Assembly (NCBI GenBank): GCA_044508625.1
Contig: JBIQHJ010000014.1
Span: 4,839-68,838 of the forward strand
Length of the DNA stretch: 64,000 bases
Direction: 5' to 3'
Origin: Castellaniella sp044508625
GTDB taxonomy: Bacteria; Pseudomonadota; Gammaproteobacteria; Burkholderiales; Burkholderiaceae_B
The notes below the pieces were generated by a model. It was not told where the DNA came from. It did no database searches and saw only the letters and a program-made list of their open reading frames with translations. Below are positions 27,649-36,471 of this stretch, piece by piece (the stretch's first letter is position 1; every line of letters begins with the position of its first letter). A program made the translations under genes and the position numbers.

Positions 27649-28235
27649 GCCGCCGCCCCGGGCGCGGACCGCGCCTGCCGCCAATCCCGCGCGGCGCCTT
27701 CCGCGGCGGCCGAGCCGCCGTCCATCGCGGGCGCCAGGGACTCGCGCGCCTGCAGCCACGCCAGTTCCTCGGCCAGCCAGCGGCGCTGCACCGACACGAT
27801 CCAGAAGGTGATGGAGGCGGACACCAGGGCCAGGATCACCGCCGAGAACGCGACCGCGAGATTCTGCGAGACCGCCGCCAGGTCGCCGTTGGACAGGCCT
27901 TGCAGCGCGGGCCCCATGGGGATCATGGTGGCGACCAGGCCCAGCATGGGCGCGACGCGCGAGACGATGCGCGGCACCTCCAGCAGCTTGTGCGCAGCCA
28001 CGTCCCATTCATCGCCGCGGGCGGCGGGATGCGCCGCGGCCCAGCGCAGCAGGTTGAAGGCGCGCAGGTCGCGGCCGTGCTCGCCGGGGACGCGGCCGCG
28101 CCGCTGGAACCAGGCGGCGGCGAAGCGGCCCAGGGCGTAGAGGGCGTAGACGAACAGCAGGGCGATGGCCAGCAGGGTCGGCACGAGGAAGACCTGGCTG
28201 GTCTGGTACATCAGTGTTTCAAGCCATTGGCTCAT
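27645..28235 (-). CDS. MotA/TolQ/ExbB-like proton channel (HmuU-like)
   Basis: A 196-residue inner-membrane protein with three helices. The first is near residues 15-38; the second and third lie in APMLGLVATMIPMGPALQGL and AVAFSAVILALVSASITFW, the conserved ExbB/TolQ core. It would pair with the downstream ExbD-like protein to convert proton motive force into work on a periplasmic partner. The CobN-like gene ends 33 bases upstream on the same strand, so all three appear to form one operon. No TonB or TonB-dependent receptor gene is nearby. Confidence 0.85.
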   Translation of the reverse strand: MSQWLETLMYQTSQVFLVPTLLAIALLFVYALYALGRFAAAWFQRRGRVPGEHGRDLRAFNLLRWAAAHPAARGDEWDVAAHKLLEVPRIVSRVAPMLGLVATMIPMGPALQGLSNGDLAAVSQNLAVAFSAVILALVSASITFWIVSVQRRWLAEELAWLQARESLAPAMDGGSAAAEGAARDWRQARSAPGAAA

Positions 28236-28268
28236 GAGTGACTCCGGATGTCGATGGATCGATAAAAG

Positions 28269-31200
28269 TCAGGTCCCGGCCGCGCGCGGTCCGCGCACGC
28301 CCCGCGCCTGCCGCCAGGCGCCCGCGCCGAAGATCGCCAGCAGCAGCACGGGGATCAGCCAGCGCAGGGGATCGGGCGGCGCGTCGGAGGATGGCCGGGT
28401 CCGCTCGAGACGCAGGCCTTCGACCTGCTCCAGGGCCGCCCGCGGCGGGGCCGCGGCATCCTGCGGCGCGGGAGGCGCCTGCGGCGCCGCCGCGAAATCG
28501 GTGCCGGCGGCCTGGCCGGCGGCCACGTACTCGAGGAAACGCGCATTCTCGCTGCGCACGTCGTGTCGGCTCGCCAGCTCGCGATAACGCGTCTTCAGCA
28601 GCTCGACCGTGGCGGGATCCGCATGCCAGTAGTCCTGGCGGGCGGCCTCCAGCATGCGCTCGATGGTCTGCGCCAGGGCGTGCGGATTCTCGCGCTCGAA
28701 CCACTCGTCCAGGCCCAGCGCGTACTTGTCGCGCACATAGACGTCGGCCATCTGCTCCCACTGGTCGTCGCGCACGACCTCGCGCGCCACCGCGGTCCAG
28801 CCCCACAGGTTGTTGGTGGCGTCGAGCACGCTCAGGGTGCCGGCATATCCCTCGGCCATCAGGCCCTTGATGTAGCCGGGATGGAACTGGCGCGTCGCCA
28901 GCTCCTTGGCGAGAAAGCCGGCGGCGCTCTCGACGCGCCCGGAGCCGCCGCCCCTCAGGTTCGACACGTACAGCTCGGGCGGCGCGCCGTCCAGGCTGCG
29001 CACCGCCAGGCCGATGCCGCCCAGGTACTGGAAGGGATCGTCGGTGGTGAGCATGCCGTAGGTGTTCGAGCTGCGCGACAGCACGGCGCCGTCGGTCCCC
29101 CGCAATTGCTCCGCATACAGGTTCACGCCCTCGGCGCCGGCCGCGCCGGCGCGGCCCCAGGCGGATTCATCCGGCCCATAGGCGAACTGCATCTTGGACA
29201 GATAGAGCTGGGCGAGCTTGCGATCGCCCTCGGCCTTGCCTTCCCAGGTGTCGGTGGCGAGCGCCGCGTCGTCCAGGCCGGTGCTGTACTGCCCGGAGGC
29301 CGAAGCGAAGATCCGCGTCTGCGCGGCGTTGCGCGCCTCCGTCCCGCCGACGCCCCGGGCCTCGAGATCCGCCTGTATCCGCCGGCTGTTCCCGGCCACG
29401 GGATTGTCCGGCTCGTCGCCGGCCTCGGCCGCGAGCTGCGCGGCGCGCGCGAGCTGCTTCATGGTATTGGGGAAATGATCGCGATACAGGCCGGTCGCCG
29501 AGAGCACCACGTCCACGCGCGGGCGCCCCAGCACCTCGCGGGGCACGAGCTTGACGCCCGTCACGCGCCCGCCCTTGTCCCAGACGGGCTCGACGCCCAG
29601 CAGCCACAGGGCCTGCGCCTCCAGCAGGCCCTGGTGGCGCATGGTCTCGACCGACCACAAGGAAAACGTGATCTTGTCGGGAGGCGCGCCGGTCTTTTCC
29701 CGATGCGCGCGCACCAGGTCCTCGGCGGCGCGCTTGCCCGCCTCCCAAGCCTGGGGCGTGGGCACGCGCGACGGATCGAAGCCATACAGATTGCGGCCGG
29801 TCGGGTAGGCCTCGGGATTCTTGATCGGATCGCCGCCGTACGAGGTCGGCGCATAGCGGCCCGCCAGGCCGGCGAGCACCGCCGGCAGCTCGGCCTGGGC
29901 GCCGATGTCCGCATACCACCGCCGGGCACGGTCCAGCATGGCGGCGAGATCCGGCGGCAGGCCCTCGGGCGCCTGCCCTTCGATCAGGACCCGGCGCAGC
30001 AGGGCATAGGGCGCGGACTCGGGCAGGCGCTCGTAATCCACGGCCAGGGTCTCGTCCATGTCCCGCGCGGGGGTGCCGGCCCACGCCGCCGCGGCGTCCC
30101 GGAACTCCTGGCCCAGCATCAGCATCACGGTCGCCAGGCGATGCTCCGGCAGCGGCGCGCGGCCCAGGGTGTGCAGGCCCAGCGGCTGCGCGGTCCGCGC
30201 CAGCTCGTGCAGGTGCGCGTGCAGCGCATCGGCGAAGCCGGTGAAATCCTCGCGCGCCCGCTCGCGGGTCCAGCCCATGTCCAGGTCGATGTTGGCCTCG
30301 GCCACGCGCGCGAGCAAGTCGCTGCGGATCTGCTCGCGCACGGCGCCCTCATCCTGGGCCAGCCACTGGTGCAGCAGGTCGTGCATGGCCGTGAGCTCGT
30401 CGTGCATGCCGGCGGGGCGGAAGGGCGGCGTCTGGTGGCTGACGATCACCGCCCGCCCGCGCCGGCGCGCATGCAGCGCCTCGCCGATGTTGTCCGCGAT
30501 GTAGGGATAGACCACCGGCACGTCGCCCAGGGCCAGCATCGGGTAGTCGGAATCCACGGACAGGCCGCGCTCCTTGCCCGGCAGCCATTCCTGCGAGCCG
30601 TGCGTGCCGAAATGCACGAAGGCGTCCGAGGCGCGCTGCGTGCGGGCCCACAGGTAGGCGGCCAGGTAGAAATGCGTGGGCACCGCCGTGGTCGAGTGAT
30701 AGAGCGCCTTTTCCTTGTCGTCGAGCCTTTCCCCGCGCGGCGGCTGGGGCAGGATCGCGACCTTGCCCAGCAGCAGGCGCGGGATCACGAAGTAGGCGCG
30801 CCCGTCCTCGCGCAGCACCATCGAGGAATCCCCGGGCGCCCCCCAGCGCGCGGTGATGTCCTCGCGCACCGGCGCGGGCAGCGTGCCCAGCCAGGCCTCG
30901 TAGGCCTCGACCGGAAAGCGTTCGGCCAGCCCGTCGGCGAGCAGGTCCTCCAGGCGCCCGTCGCGGTAATAGGGCTCCAGCAGGCGCTGCAGGCGGGCGA
31001 GCATGTCGTCCTCGGCCGGGGCCGTCGTGTCGTAGCCGGCCTCGCGCAGCGCCGCCAGGGTTTCCGAGAGGCTGTGCGGCACGTTCAGGAAGGAGGCCGA
31101 CAGATTTTTCTCGCCCGAGGGATAGTTCCAGAAGAACACGGTGACCCGCTTCTCGGCATTGGGTTTGCGCCGCAGCGCGACCAGCTTCATGGCCTTGGCC

Positions 31201-32246
31201 ACCACGGCATCCATCTGGCCCTCGATCGGCACCAGTTGCTGCGCGCCCGGATCCATGGCCGACGCCACCTGGATGTCGACGATCCCCGCGTACTCGGCCT
31301 GCGACAGGTAAAACGGCACGTCCATGAGCTGGACGCCCTGCGGGTCCTCGCGCCAGGCCTGCTCGCCGCCGCGCCGATAGGGCATGGCATGGACGATGGG
31401 GATGCCCATGGCCTCGAACACCCGGCGGGGGCCGGCGGGATCCAGCATGATGCGCGTGCTGATGACCGCGTCCGCCAGTTGCCGGTCGCCGGCCTTCAGC
31501 AGGCCCGTGATGGCATCCGCGTCAGAGTAGGGGAAATAATAGGCGAGCGGCACCGCGCCGGCGGCCTCGACCTTGCGGATCAGCGCATCGAGCATGCGCG
31601 TCTGCATCGACGAGATCGACTGCTCGTGGAAGGCGATGCCGATGATGGGCGGACGGCCGCCGGGGGCGGCGTCCGCATCCACGCCGCGCCAGCGCAGGTA
31701 TTCCAGCGGATCGGTGTGGAGCCGGCCGCCGGCGTCGGGATGATAGATCGCGGCCTCGGGAAAGACCTGGGGATCGGGGATGCCCTGGGTGGGCCGGCCC
31801 CCCAGCCACGCCGCGACGGTGGCGAAAAAGCCGTCGAAGTTCGCGGCCCCGCCGTTCGAGTAATAGACGGCCAGGCGGCGCGCCAGCTCGGGCGGCATGT
31901 TCAGCGCGGCCGGCGCCTTGTCGTAGACCCAGGCGATGGGCACGGCGGTGCCGTCCAGGGCGCGCGCCAGGCGCGTGCGCATGGCGTCCTGCAGATAGGT
32001 GTCGATGAACACCGCGTCCCGCCCCGCGAACAGGCTGCCGTCCACGTCCGCCGGGATCTCGTCCAGGTAGCGGACCTCGAGGTCCAGGCCATGGGGGCGG
32101 GCGATGTCCGCCAGCGCCGTGAACTTGCCGCGCGGCACGTTGCCGGTCGCGAGAAACAACAGCGAGGCGCCCTGCGCGGCGGCGCCCCAGCCCAGCAGCA
32201 GCACCGCCAGCCCGGCCGCCAGCCGATTCCTGATGATCGAGAACAC
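28269..32246 (-). CDS. Exported, membrane-anchored CobN/ChlH-like metallochelatase (HmuS-like)
   Basis: A 1325-residue protein of the CobN/magnesium-chelatase H family. The core motif GTHGSQEWLPGKERGLS (about residues 546-562) and the following YPYIADNIGEALHARRRG match CobN/ChlH. It differs from biosynthetic CobN in having a signal peptide (RLAAGLAVLLLGWGAAAQGA) and a C-terminal hydrophobic helix (LIPVLLLAIFGAGAW) followed by a basic end. It is therefore predicted to be periplasmic and anchored. No CobS, CobT or other cobalamin genes are near; instead ExbB- and ExbD-like genes follow in the same operon. A Fur-type box lies 54 bases upstream. This pattern matches HmuS of Bacteroidota hmu operons, which removes iron from haem, and a CobN-like cluster of P. 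aeruginosa linked to metal starvation. Family membership is sure; the substrate and the direction of catalysis are inferred. Confidence 0.85.
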   Translation of the reverse strand: MFSIIRNRLAAGLAVLLLGWGAAAQGASLLFLATGNVPRGKFTALADIARPHGLDLEVRYLDEIPADVDGSLFAGRDAVFIDTYLQDAMRTRLARALDGTAVPIAWVYDKAPAALNMPPELARRLAVYYSNGGAANFDGFFATVAAWLGGRPTQGIPDPQVFPEAAIYHPDAGGRLHTDPLEYLRWRGVDADAAPGGRPPIIGIAFHEQSISSMQTRMLDALIRKVEAAGAVPLAYYFPYSDADAITGLLKAGDRQLADAVISTRIMLDPAGPRRVFEAMGIPIVHAMPYRRGGEQAWREDPQGVQLMDVPFYLSQAEYAGIVDIQVASAMDPGAQQLVPIEGQMDAVVAKAMKLVALRRKPNAEKRVTVFFWNYPSGEKNLSASFLNVPHSLSETLAALREAGYDTTAPAEDDMLARLQRLLEPYYRDGRLEDLLADGLAERFPVEAYEAWLGTLPAPVREDITARWGAPGDSSMVLREDGRAYFVIPRLLLGKVAILPQPPRGERLDDKEKALYHSTTAVPTHFYLAAYLWARTQRASDAFVHFGTHGSQEWLPGKERGLSVDSDYPMLALGDVPVVYPYIADNIGEALHARRRGRAVIVSHQTPPFRPAGMHDELTAMHDLLHQWLAQDEGAVREQIRSDLLARVAEANIDLDMGWTRERAREDFTGFADALHAHLHELARTAQPLGLHTLGRAPLPEHRLATVMLMLGQEFRDAAAAWAGTPARDMDETLAVDYERLPESAPYALLRRVLIEGQAPEGLPPDLAAMLDRARRWYADIGAQAELPAVLAGLAGRYAPTSYGGDPIKNPEAYPTGRNLYGFDPSRVPTPQAWEAGKRAAEDLVRAHREKTGAPPDKITFSLWSVETMRHQGLLEAQALWLLGVEPVWDKGGRVTGVKLVPREVLGRPRVDVVLSATGLYRDHFPNTMKQLARAAQLAAEAGDEPDNPVAGNSRRIQADLEARGVGGTEARNAAQTRIFASASGQYSTGLDDAALATDTWEGKAEGDRKLAQLYLSKMQFAYGPDESAWGRAGAAGAEGVNLYAEQLRGTDGAVLSRSSNTYGMLTTDDPFQYLGGIGLAVRSLDGAPPELYVSNLRGGGSGRVESAAGFLAKELATRQFHPGYIKGLMAEGYAGTLSVLDATNNLWGWTAVAREVVRDDQWEQMADVYVRDKYALGLDEWFERENPHALAQTIERMLEAARQDYWHADPATVELLKTRYRELASRHDVRSENARFLEYVAAGQAAGTDFAAAPQAPPAPQDAAAPPRAALEQVEGLRLERTRPSSDAPPDPLRWLIPVLLLAIFGAGAWRQARGVRGPRAAGT

Positions 32247-32296
32247 CTGCCTTCCTCCCGGAAACCGTCAAGTCGGGTTCAAAGCAGGGATAATAT

Positions 32297-32318
32297 CAGA
32301 ATGAGAACTATTATCAGT
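32297..32318 (-). promoter_or_regulatory. Fur-type box upstream of CobN-like operon
   Basis: Read on the minus strand, 32315 to 32300 is GATAATAGTTCTCATT, matching 12 of the first 16 positions of the Fur consensus GATAATGATAATCATT. A further GATATT hexamer follows at 32297-32292. It lies in the AT-rich 79-base gap between the GntR gene and the CobN-like gene, 54 bases before the start codon, where it would cover the promoter. Iron-repressed expression is inferred; a Zur site would differ in core sequence. Confidence 0.65.
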
Positions 32319-32325
32319 ATTGTTT

Positions 32326-33009
32326 TTAATCAATGTTTCTGTTCTTCAAGGCATCCAACGCACGCGTGTAGTTGCCCGCCATGGCGCCGATGTGGCCGCC
32401 GAGGGCCTCGACCAGGGCGGGGCGGTCGCCGCGGGCGAAGGCCTCGGCGATCCGCTGGTGCTCGGCGAACGTGCGGTCGCGGTGCATCTCGAGGACGCCC
32501 GACAGGTGCGCCCGCAGCGCCGTCACCCGGCCCGAGCAGATCTCGTAGGCCTCGCGCACGTAGTGGTTGCCGCAGTAGTCGAAGAACACGTTGTGGAACA
32601 CGCGATCGGCGTCGGCGTACTTCAGCGCGTCCTCCTTCTGGCGCGCCTTGACCATCATCTGGATCGCGCGCTCGAGGGCGGCGGACGCGCCCGCGGGATC
32701 GTGTTCGAGCGCCATCGGTGCCGCCTGGGTTTCGAGCATCAGGCGGTACTGGACCAGTTCGGCCATGTCCTGGACGTCGGGTTTGAAGACGATGCTGCCG
32801 CTTTGCGGGACGATGGTGATCAGGCCTTGCAGTTGTAACAGTGTCAGCGCTTCGCGTACGGGCGTGCGGCTCACGTTCATCGCCGTCGCGATCTTTTCCT
32901 CGGACAGCACCTCGCCCAGGGCCAGCTCGGTGCGGAAGATCGCCTCGCGGAGGCGTTCCGCCACCAGCACCGCCAGGGATTTCGGCCTCGAAATCCGGAT
33001 CGCCTCCAT
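32326..33009 (-). CDS. GntR-family transcriptional regulator (FCD/FadR subfamily)
   Basis: About 227 residues from the ATG at 33009 (MEAIRISRPKSL). The N-terminal winged helix is clear: VAERLREAIFRTELALGEVLSEEKIATAMNVSRTPVREAL contains the GntR helix-turn-helix. A C-terminal all-helical FCD ligand domain follows (about residues 90-215), with DRVFHNVFFDYCGN and HLSGVLEMHRDRTFAEHQ histidines that may bind a metal or an organic acid. FCD regulators usually control nearby catabolic or transport genes. The target here is unclear because the next genes downstream have their own Fur-type site. Upstream, a TACAT direct repeat (33112 and 33122) could be its operator. Confidence 0.85.
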   Translation of the reverse strand: MEAIRISRPKSLAVLVAERLREAIFRTELALGEVLSEEKIATAMNVSRTPVREALTLLQLQGLITIVPQSGSIVFKPDVQDMAELVQYRLMLETQAAPMALEHDPAGASAALERAIQMMVKARQKEDALKYADADRVFHNVFFDYCGNHYVREAYEICSGRVTALRAHLSGVLEMHRDRTFAEHQRIAEAFARGDRPALVEALGGHIGAMAGNYTRALDALKNRNID

Positions 33010-33111
33010 CTGTTTTCCTTTCCTGCCCGCCATCTCCCCGCTCCTCCCCGCGCATGCCGCCCAGACCCCGCTATTCTAGCGAGAGGCCCGGCGCGCCCGT
33101 TTCCTTTCGCA

Positions 33112-33126
33112 TACATTTCCTTACAT
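33112..33126. promoter_or_regulatory. Direct repeat TACAT-N5-TACAT, possible operator
   Basis: Two TACAT pentamers 10 bases apart lie between the divergent GntR and GlsB-type genes, in the AT-rich part of a 223-base gap. One helical turn separates them. Autoregulation by the GntR protein is possible but untested; nothing else recognisable is in the gap. Confidence 0.25.
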
Positions 33127-33232
33127 CCAACGGCGCCCGGACCGGCCTCGGGGCCCTGGACGGCGCGGAGGGCTTGCTATCATGGGCCCGCCGGACCGCG
33201 ACCCCGCGGCCCCCAACCTCGAGGAGAATCCC

Positions 33233-33478
33233 ATGAGCATCATCGGCATGATCATCGTCGGCTTCATCGTGGGCCTGATCGCGAGGGCGATCATGCCCGG
33301 CGACCAGAAACTGGGTATCATCCTGACTGCGATTCTCGGGATCGTCGGGTCCGTCGTCGCCGGCTACCTCGGGACCGCGCTCGGCCTGTATCAGGCCGGC
33401 CAGGGCGCGGGCTGGATCGGCTCCATCGTCGGCGCCATCATCGTGCTGTTCGTGTATGGCCTGATCAAGAAATCCTGA
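33233..33478 (+). CDS. GlsB/YeaQ/YmgE family small membrane protein
   Basis: An 81-residue protein starting at the ATG at 33233 after a GAGGAG ribosome site. It is almost entirely three glycine-rich transmembrane helices: SIIGMIIVGFIVGLIARAIM, a GIILTAILGIVGSVVAGYLG segment, and GSIVGAIIVLFVYGLI. This is the transglycosylase-associated (YeaQ/YmgE/GlsB) family, often stress-induced and linked to general stress regulons, with no defined biochemical activity. It is probably monocistronic; the DUF2868 gene begins 100 bases later. Confidence 0.88.
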   Translation: MSIIGMIIVGFIVGLIARAIMPGDQKLGIILTAILGIVGSVVAGYLGTALGLYQAGQGAGWIGSIVGAIIVLFVYGLIKKS

Positions 33479-33578
33479 GGATGCCCTGCGAGTCGGGCGG
33501 CGGTGACTCGTCCAGGGAATCCTCGGAACGCCATCCCCGCGGGCGGGGTCCTGGCCGCCGCCCCCGCCCGCGACACGG

Positions 33579-34976
33579 ATGATCCGCCACGCTGCCTCCC
33601 CTCCGAAACCCGCTTCACGCTTTCTGCGCCACTGGCAGGCCGAGGCGGTGCGCCTGCGCGAGGCGCACCAGGGGCCGATCGACGACACGGCGGAACTCGA
33701 TGCCATCCTGAGCGGCCCTCCCGACCTGGGCGAGCGCATCCTGCGGCGCGCCGCGATGCTCGGCGAGCGCGAGGGCCTGGGGCGGCGCCTGGTCCAGTGG
33801 GCCGCCAGCGCGCGCATCGCGCTGGTCCTGCTGTGGGGCCTGGCCCTGTTCGCCGGCATGGGGACCGCCGCGACGGCGCTGGGCGCCGGCGGCGAGCCCG
33901 TCAATCTCGCCCTCGCCCTGCTGGCGCTGCTGGGCCTGCACGCCGCGACGCTGCTCGCCTGGCTGCTGAGCTTCCTGCCCGGGGTCGTGCCCTCGGCCGG
34001 GCTCTCGGGGTTCTGGCTGTGGCTGACCGCAAAGCTCGCGCGCGGCCCCGACGCGGCCCTGGCGGCGCAGGCGCTGGCCTCGCTGCTCACGCGCGCCCGG
34101 GCCTGGCGCCACGTGCTGGGCGGCATCAGCCACGGCGCCTGGATCGCCGCCTTCGTGGGGGCCCTGTGCACGCTGCTGGTGCTGCTCAGCACCCGCCGCT
34201 ACACCTTCCAGTGGGAAACCACGCTGCTGTCGCCCGAGGCCTTCGTCTCCTTCGCCCACGCCTTGGGCGCGCTGCCGGCGAGGCTGGGCTTCTCCATCCC
34301 CGAGAGCGCCGTGATCGCCCGCAGCGACGGCCTCCACAGCCTGCCGGCGGCCGCGCAGGCGGAATGGTCTTCGTGGCTGATCGGCTGCGTGCTGGTCTGG
34401 GGCCTGCTGCCGCGCCTGGCCGCGGGCCTGGCGAGCCTCGTGGCGGCGCGGCGGCGGCTGCGCGCCCTCGCGGTCGATCCCGGCCTGCCCGGATGGCTCG
34501 AGCTGCGCGACCGCCTGATGCCGCGGCACCAGGCCCTGGGCATCGATGCGCCCGCCCCCGGGCCCGCCACGCGGGTGCCCTGGACCGAGCCCGCGCCCGC
34601 CTCGCTCGCCGGCGCCCACGCCGTGCTCGGCTTCGAGCTGGGGTCGGGGGCCGACTGGCCGCCCGCCCCGCTGCCCGCCGGGGTGCTCGACCTGGGCCTG
34701 TGCGACAGCCGCGACGACCGGCGCCGGATACTGGACCGCCTCCGGCACCCGCCCCGACGCCTCCTGCTCGCCTGCGACGCGCGCCAGACGCCCGACCGGG
34801 GCACCCGCGCCTGGCTGGCGGAACTGCAAGGCCTCTGCCCCCGCATCGACGTGCTGCTGCTGCACGGCCCGGGGCGCGCGGCCCTGTGGCGCGAGGTCCT
34901 GGACGCACAGGGCATCCCGGTCACCCCTTCCATCGCACAGTGGGCCGACACCCGCCCCCCGCCCGACCATGACTGA
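33579..34976 (+). CDS. DUF2868 membrane protein
   Basis: A 465-residue protein with an acidic N-terminal segment and about four to six transmembrane helices: ARIALVLLWGLALFAGMGT, LALALLALLGLHAATLLAWLL, WIAAFVGALCTLLVLLS and WLIGCVLVWGLLPRLAAGL. The C-terminal 200 residues are soluble, with an alternating strand/helix look, and include LLLACDARQTPDRGT. It overlaps the DUF3482 GTPase gene by 8 bases. This two-gene pair recurs in beta- and gammaproteobacteria, which implies a common function at the membrane; the function is unknown. Confidence 0.8.
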   Translation: MIRHAASPPKPASRFLRHWQAEAVRLREAHQGPIDDTAELDAILSGPPDLGERILRRAAMLGEREGLGRRLVQWAASARIALVLLWGLALFAGMGTAATALGAGGEPVNLALALLALLGLHAATLLAWLLSFLPGVVPSAGLSGFWLWLTAKLARGPDAALAAQALASLLTRARAWRHVLGGISHGAWIAAFVGALCTLLVLLSTRRYTFQWETTLLSPEAFVSFAHALGALPARLGFSIPESAVIARSDGLHSLPAAAQAEWSSWLIGCVLVWGLLPRLAAGLASLVAARRRLRALAVDPGLPGWLELRDRLMPRHQALGIDAPAPGPATRVPWTEPAPASLAGAHAVLGFELGSGADWPPAPLPAGVLDLGLCDSRDDRRRILDRLRHPPRRLLLACDARQTPDRGTRAWLAELQGLCPRIDVLLLHGPGRAALWREVLDAQGIPVTPSIAQWADTRPPPDHD

Positions 34977-36411
34977 GCCCATCGTCCCCATCGACCTCGC
35001 CGTCGTCGGCCATACCAACACGGGCAAGACCTCCCTGCTGCGCACCCTGCTGCGCGACCCGGGTTTCGGCGAGGTGGCGGACCAGCCGGGCACCACGCGG
35101 CACGTCGAGAGCGCGCAACTGCTCACCGAGGACGGCCAGCCCATCCTCATCCTGCGCGATACGCCGGGCCTGGAGGACGGCATGGCCGTGCTCGACGCCA
35201 TCGACCGGCTGGTGCGGCCCGACGAGCGGCCGGACGGCCCCGAGCGCATCCGCCGGCTGCTCGAGAGCCCCGAAGCCGTCAAGCGGTTCGAGCAGGAGGC
35301 CCGCGTCCTCGCCACGGTGCTGGCCTGCGACGCGGCGCTCTACGTCGTCGACGTGCGCGACCCGGTGCTGGCCAAGCACCGCGACGAGCTGGGCCTGCTG
35401 GCCGCCTGCGGGCGCCCCATCCTGCCGGTGCTCAATTTCACGCACAGCGCCGAGGGCAAGGCCGACGCCTGGCGCGAGGCCCTGGCCCGCCTGGGCCTGC
35501 ACGCCACCGTGGACTTCGACACCGTGGCGCCGGCCCTGGACGGCGAGGCGCAACTGATCGACCGGCTCGCCCTGATGCTGGAGCGCCGCGCCGACACCCT
35601 GGCGCGCCTGCGCGCCGACCTCGAATCGCAGCGCCTGCGGCGGCGCGCGGACGCCGCCCGGCTGATCGCCGAGCTGCTGATGGACGCCGCCGCCCTGCGC
35701 CTGCTCTGCCCCCAGGACTCCACCGACATGGCCGCGGTCACCGTGAGCCTGCGCAAGCGCACCCGCGACCGCGAGCAGCAATGCGTCCAGGCCCTGCTCA
35801 AGCGCTACCGCTTCAGCCGCGCGACCTTTCCCTACCATCCCCTGCCCCTGGAGGGCGAGCGCTGGGGCATGGACCTGTTCAACCCGCAGGCCATCAAGGC
35901 CTTCGGCATCCAGATCGGCAAGGGCGTGGCCACGGGGGCCATGGCGGGCGCCACCATCGACGCATTCACCGGCGGCCTGAGCCTGGGCACGGCGACGCTG
36001 CTGGGCGCGGCGGTCGGAGGCCTGTGGCAGGGCGCGAACCAGTGGGGCAAGCGCCTGATGGGCCGCGTGGCCGGCTACATGGAAATCACGGTGGACGACC
36101 CGGTGCTGCAATTGCTGGGGCTGCGGCAGATGGCCCTGGCGCGCGCCCTCGAGCGGCGCGGGCATGCCGCCCTGCAGCCGATCGACGGCAGCACGCTCTC
36201 GCCGCCGCCGGCTGAGACCGCCGGCGCGGCGGCGCCGGGCGTGGCGTCCGGCACGGCGCCCGGCACGGCCCTGCCCGAGACGGTCCGGCCCATCCTGCGC
36301 GAGGCGCGCGGGCACCCCGAGTGGTCGTCGATCGGCGATGCGCCCGCCGCCGACCCGCGCCGCGAGGTCCTCGTCGGACGCCTGGCGGCCATCCTCGACG
36401 CCGAACTGTAG
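34969..36411 (+). CDS. DUF3482 GTPase, partner of DUF2868 protein
   Basis: A 480-residue protein starting at the ATG at 34969 (MTEPIVPIDLAVVGHTN). An N-terminal Era/TrmE-like G domain has the P-loop GHTNTGKTSL, a G2 threonine in DQPGTTRHVES and G3 DTPGLED. The G4 position is degenerate (PVLNFTHS, where NKxD is usual). The C-terminal DUF3482 region includes a glycine-rich amphipathic stretch (ATGAMAGATIDAFTGGLSLG, about residues 320-365), resembling membrane-inserting segments in dynamin-like or YcjX-type GTPases. Co-translated with DUF2868 and likely acting with it at the inner membrane. A role in membrane remodelling is speculative. Confidence 0.82.
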   Translation: MTEPIVPIDLAVVGHTNTGKTSLLRTLLRDPGFGEVADQPGTTRHVESAQLLTEDGQPILILRDTPGLEDGMAVLDAIDRLVRPDERPDGPERIRRLLESPEAVKRFEQEARVLATVLACDAALYVVDVRDPVLAKHRDELGLLAACGRPILPVLNFTHSAEGKADAWREALARLGLHATVDFDTVAPALDGEAQLIDRLALMLERRADTLARLRADLESQRLRRRADAARLIAELLMDAAALRLLCPQDSTDMAAVTVSLRKRTRDREQQCVQALLKRYRFSRATFPYHPLPLEGERWGMDLFNPQAIKAFGIQIGKGVATGAMAGATIDAFTGGLSLGTATLLGAAVGGLWQGANQWGKRLMGRVAGYMEITVDDPVLQLLGLRQMALARALERRGHAALQPIDGSTLSPPPAETAGAAAPGVASGTAPGTALPETVRPILREARGHPEWSSIGDAPAADPRREVLVGRLAAILDAEL

Positions 36412-36471
36412 CCCGCGAACGCGCGAGGGGCGCGGGCCCAAGGGGGGAAACGCGCGCCGTCGCCGCGGGCG

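Noticed and set aside
28269..32246. Annotation as cobalamin-synthesis cobaltochelatase CobN
   Set aside because: Signal peptide, C-terminal anchor, ExbB/ExbD-like partners and absence of CobS/CobT and corrin genes argue against a cytoplasmic biosynthetic role.
32247..32325. Possible cobalamin riboswitch upstream of the CobN-like gene
   Set aside because: The gap is only 79 bases and has no B12-box sequence or room for the aptamer; a Fur-type site explains the AT-rich element better.
28563..32651. A 1362-codon open frame antisense to the CobN-like gene
   Set aside because: It has no recognisable domain, a composition dominated by Arg, Gly, Ala and His, and mirrors the codon structure of the real gene. 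Long antisense frames are expected at this GC content.
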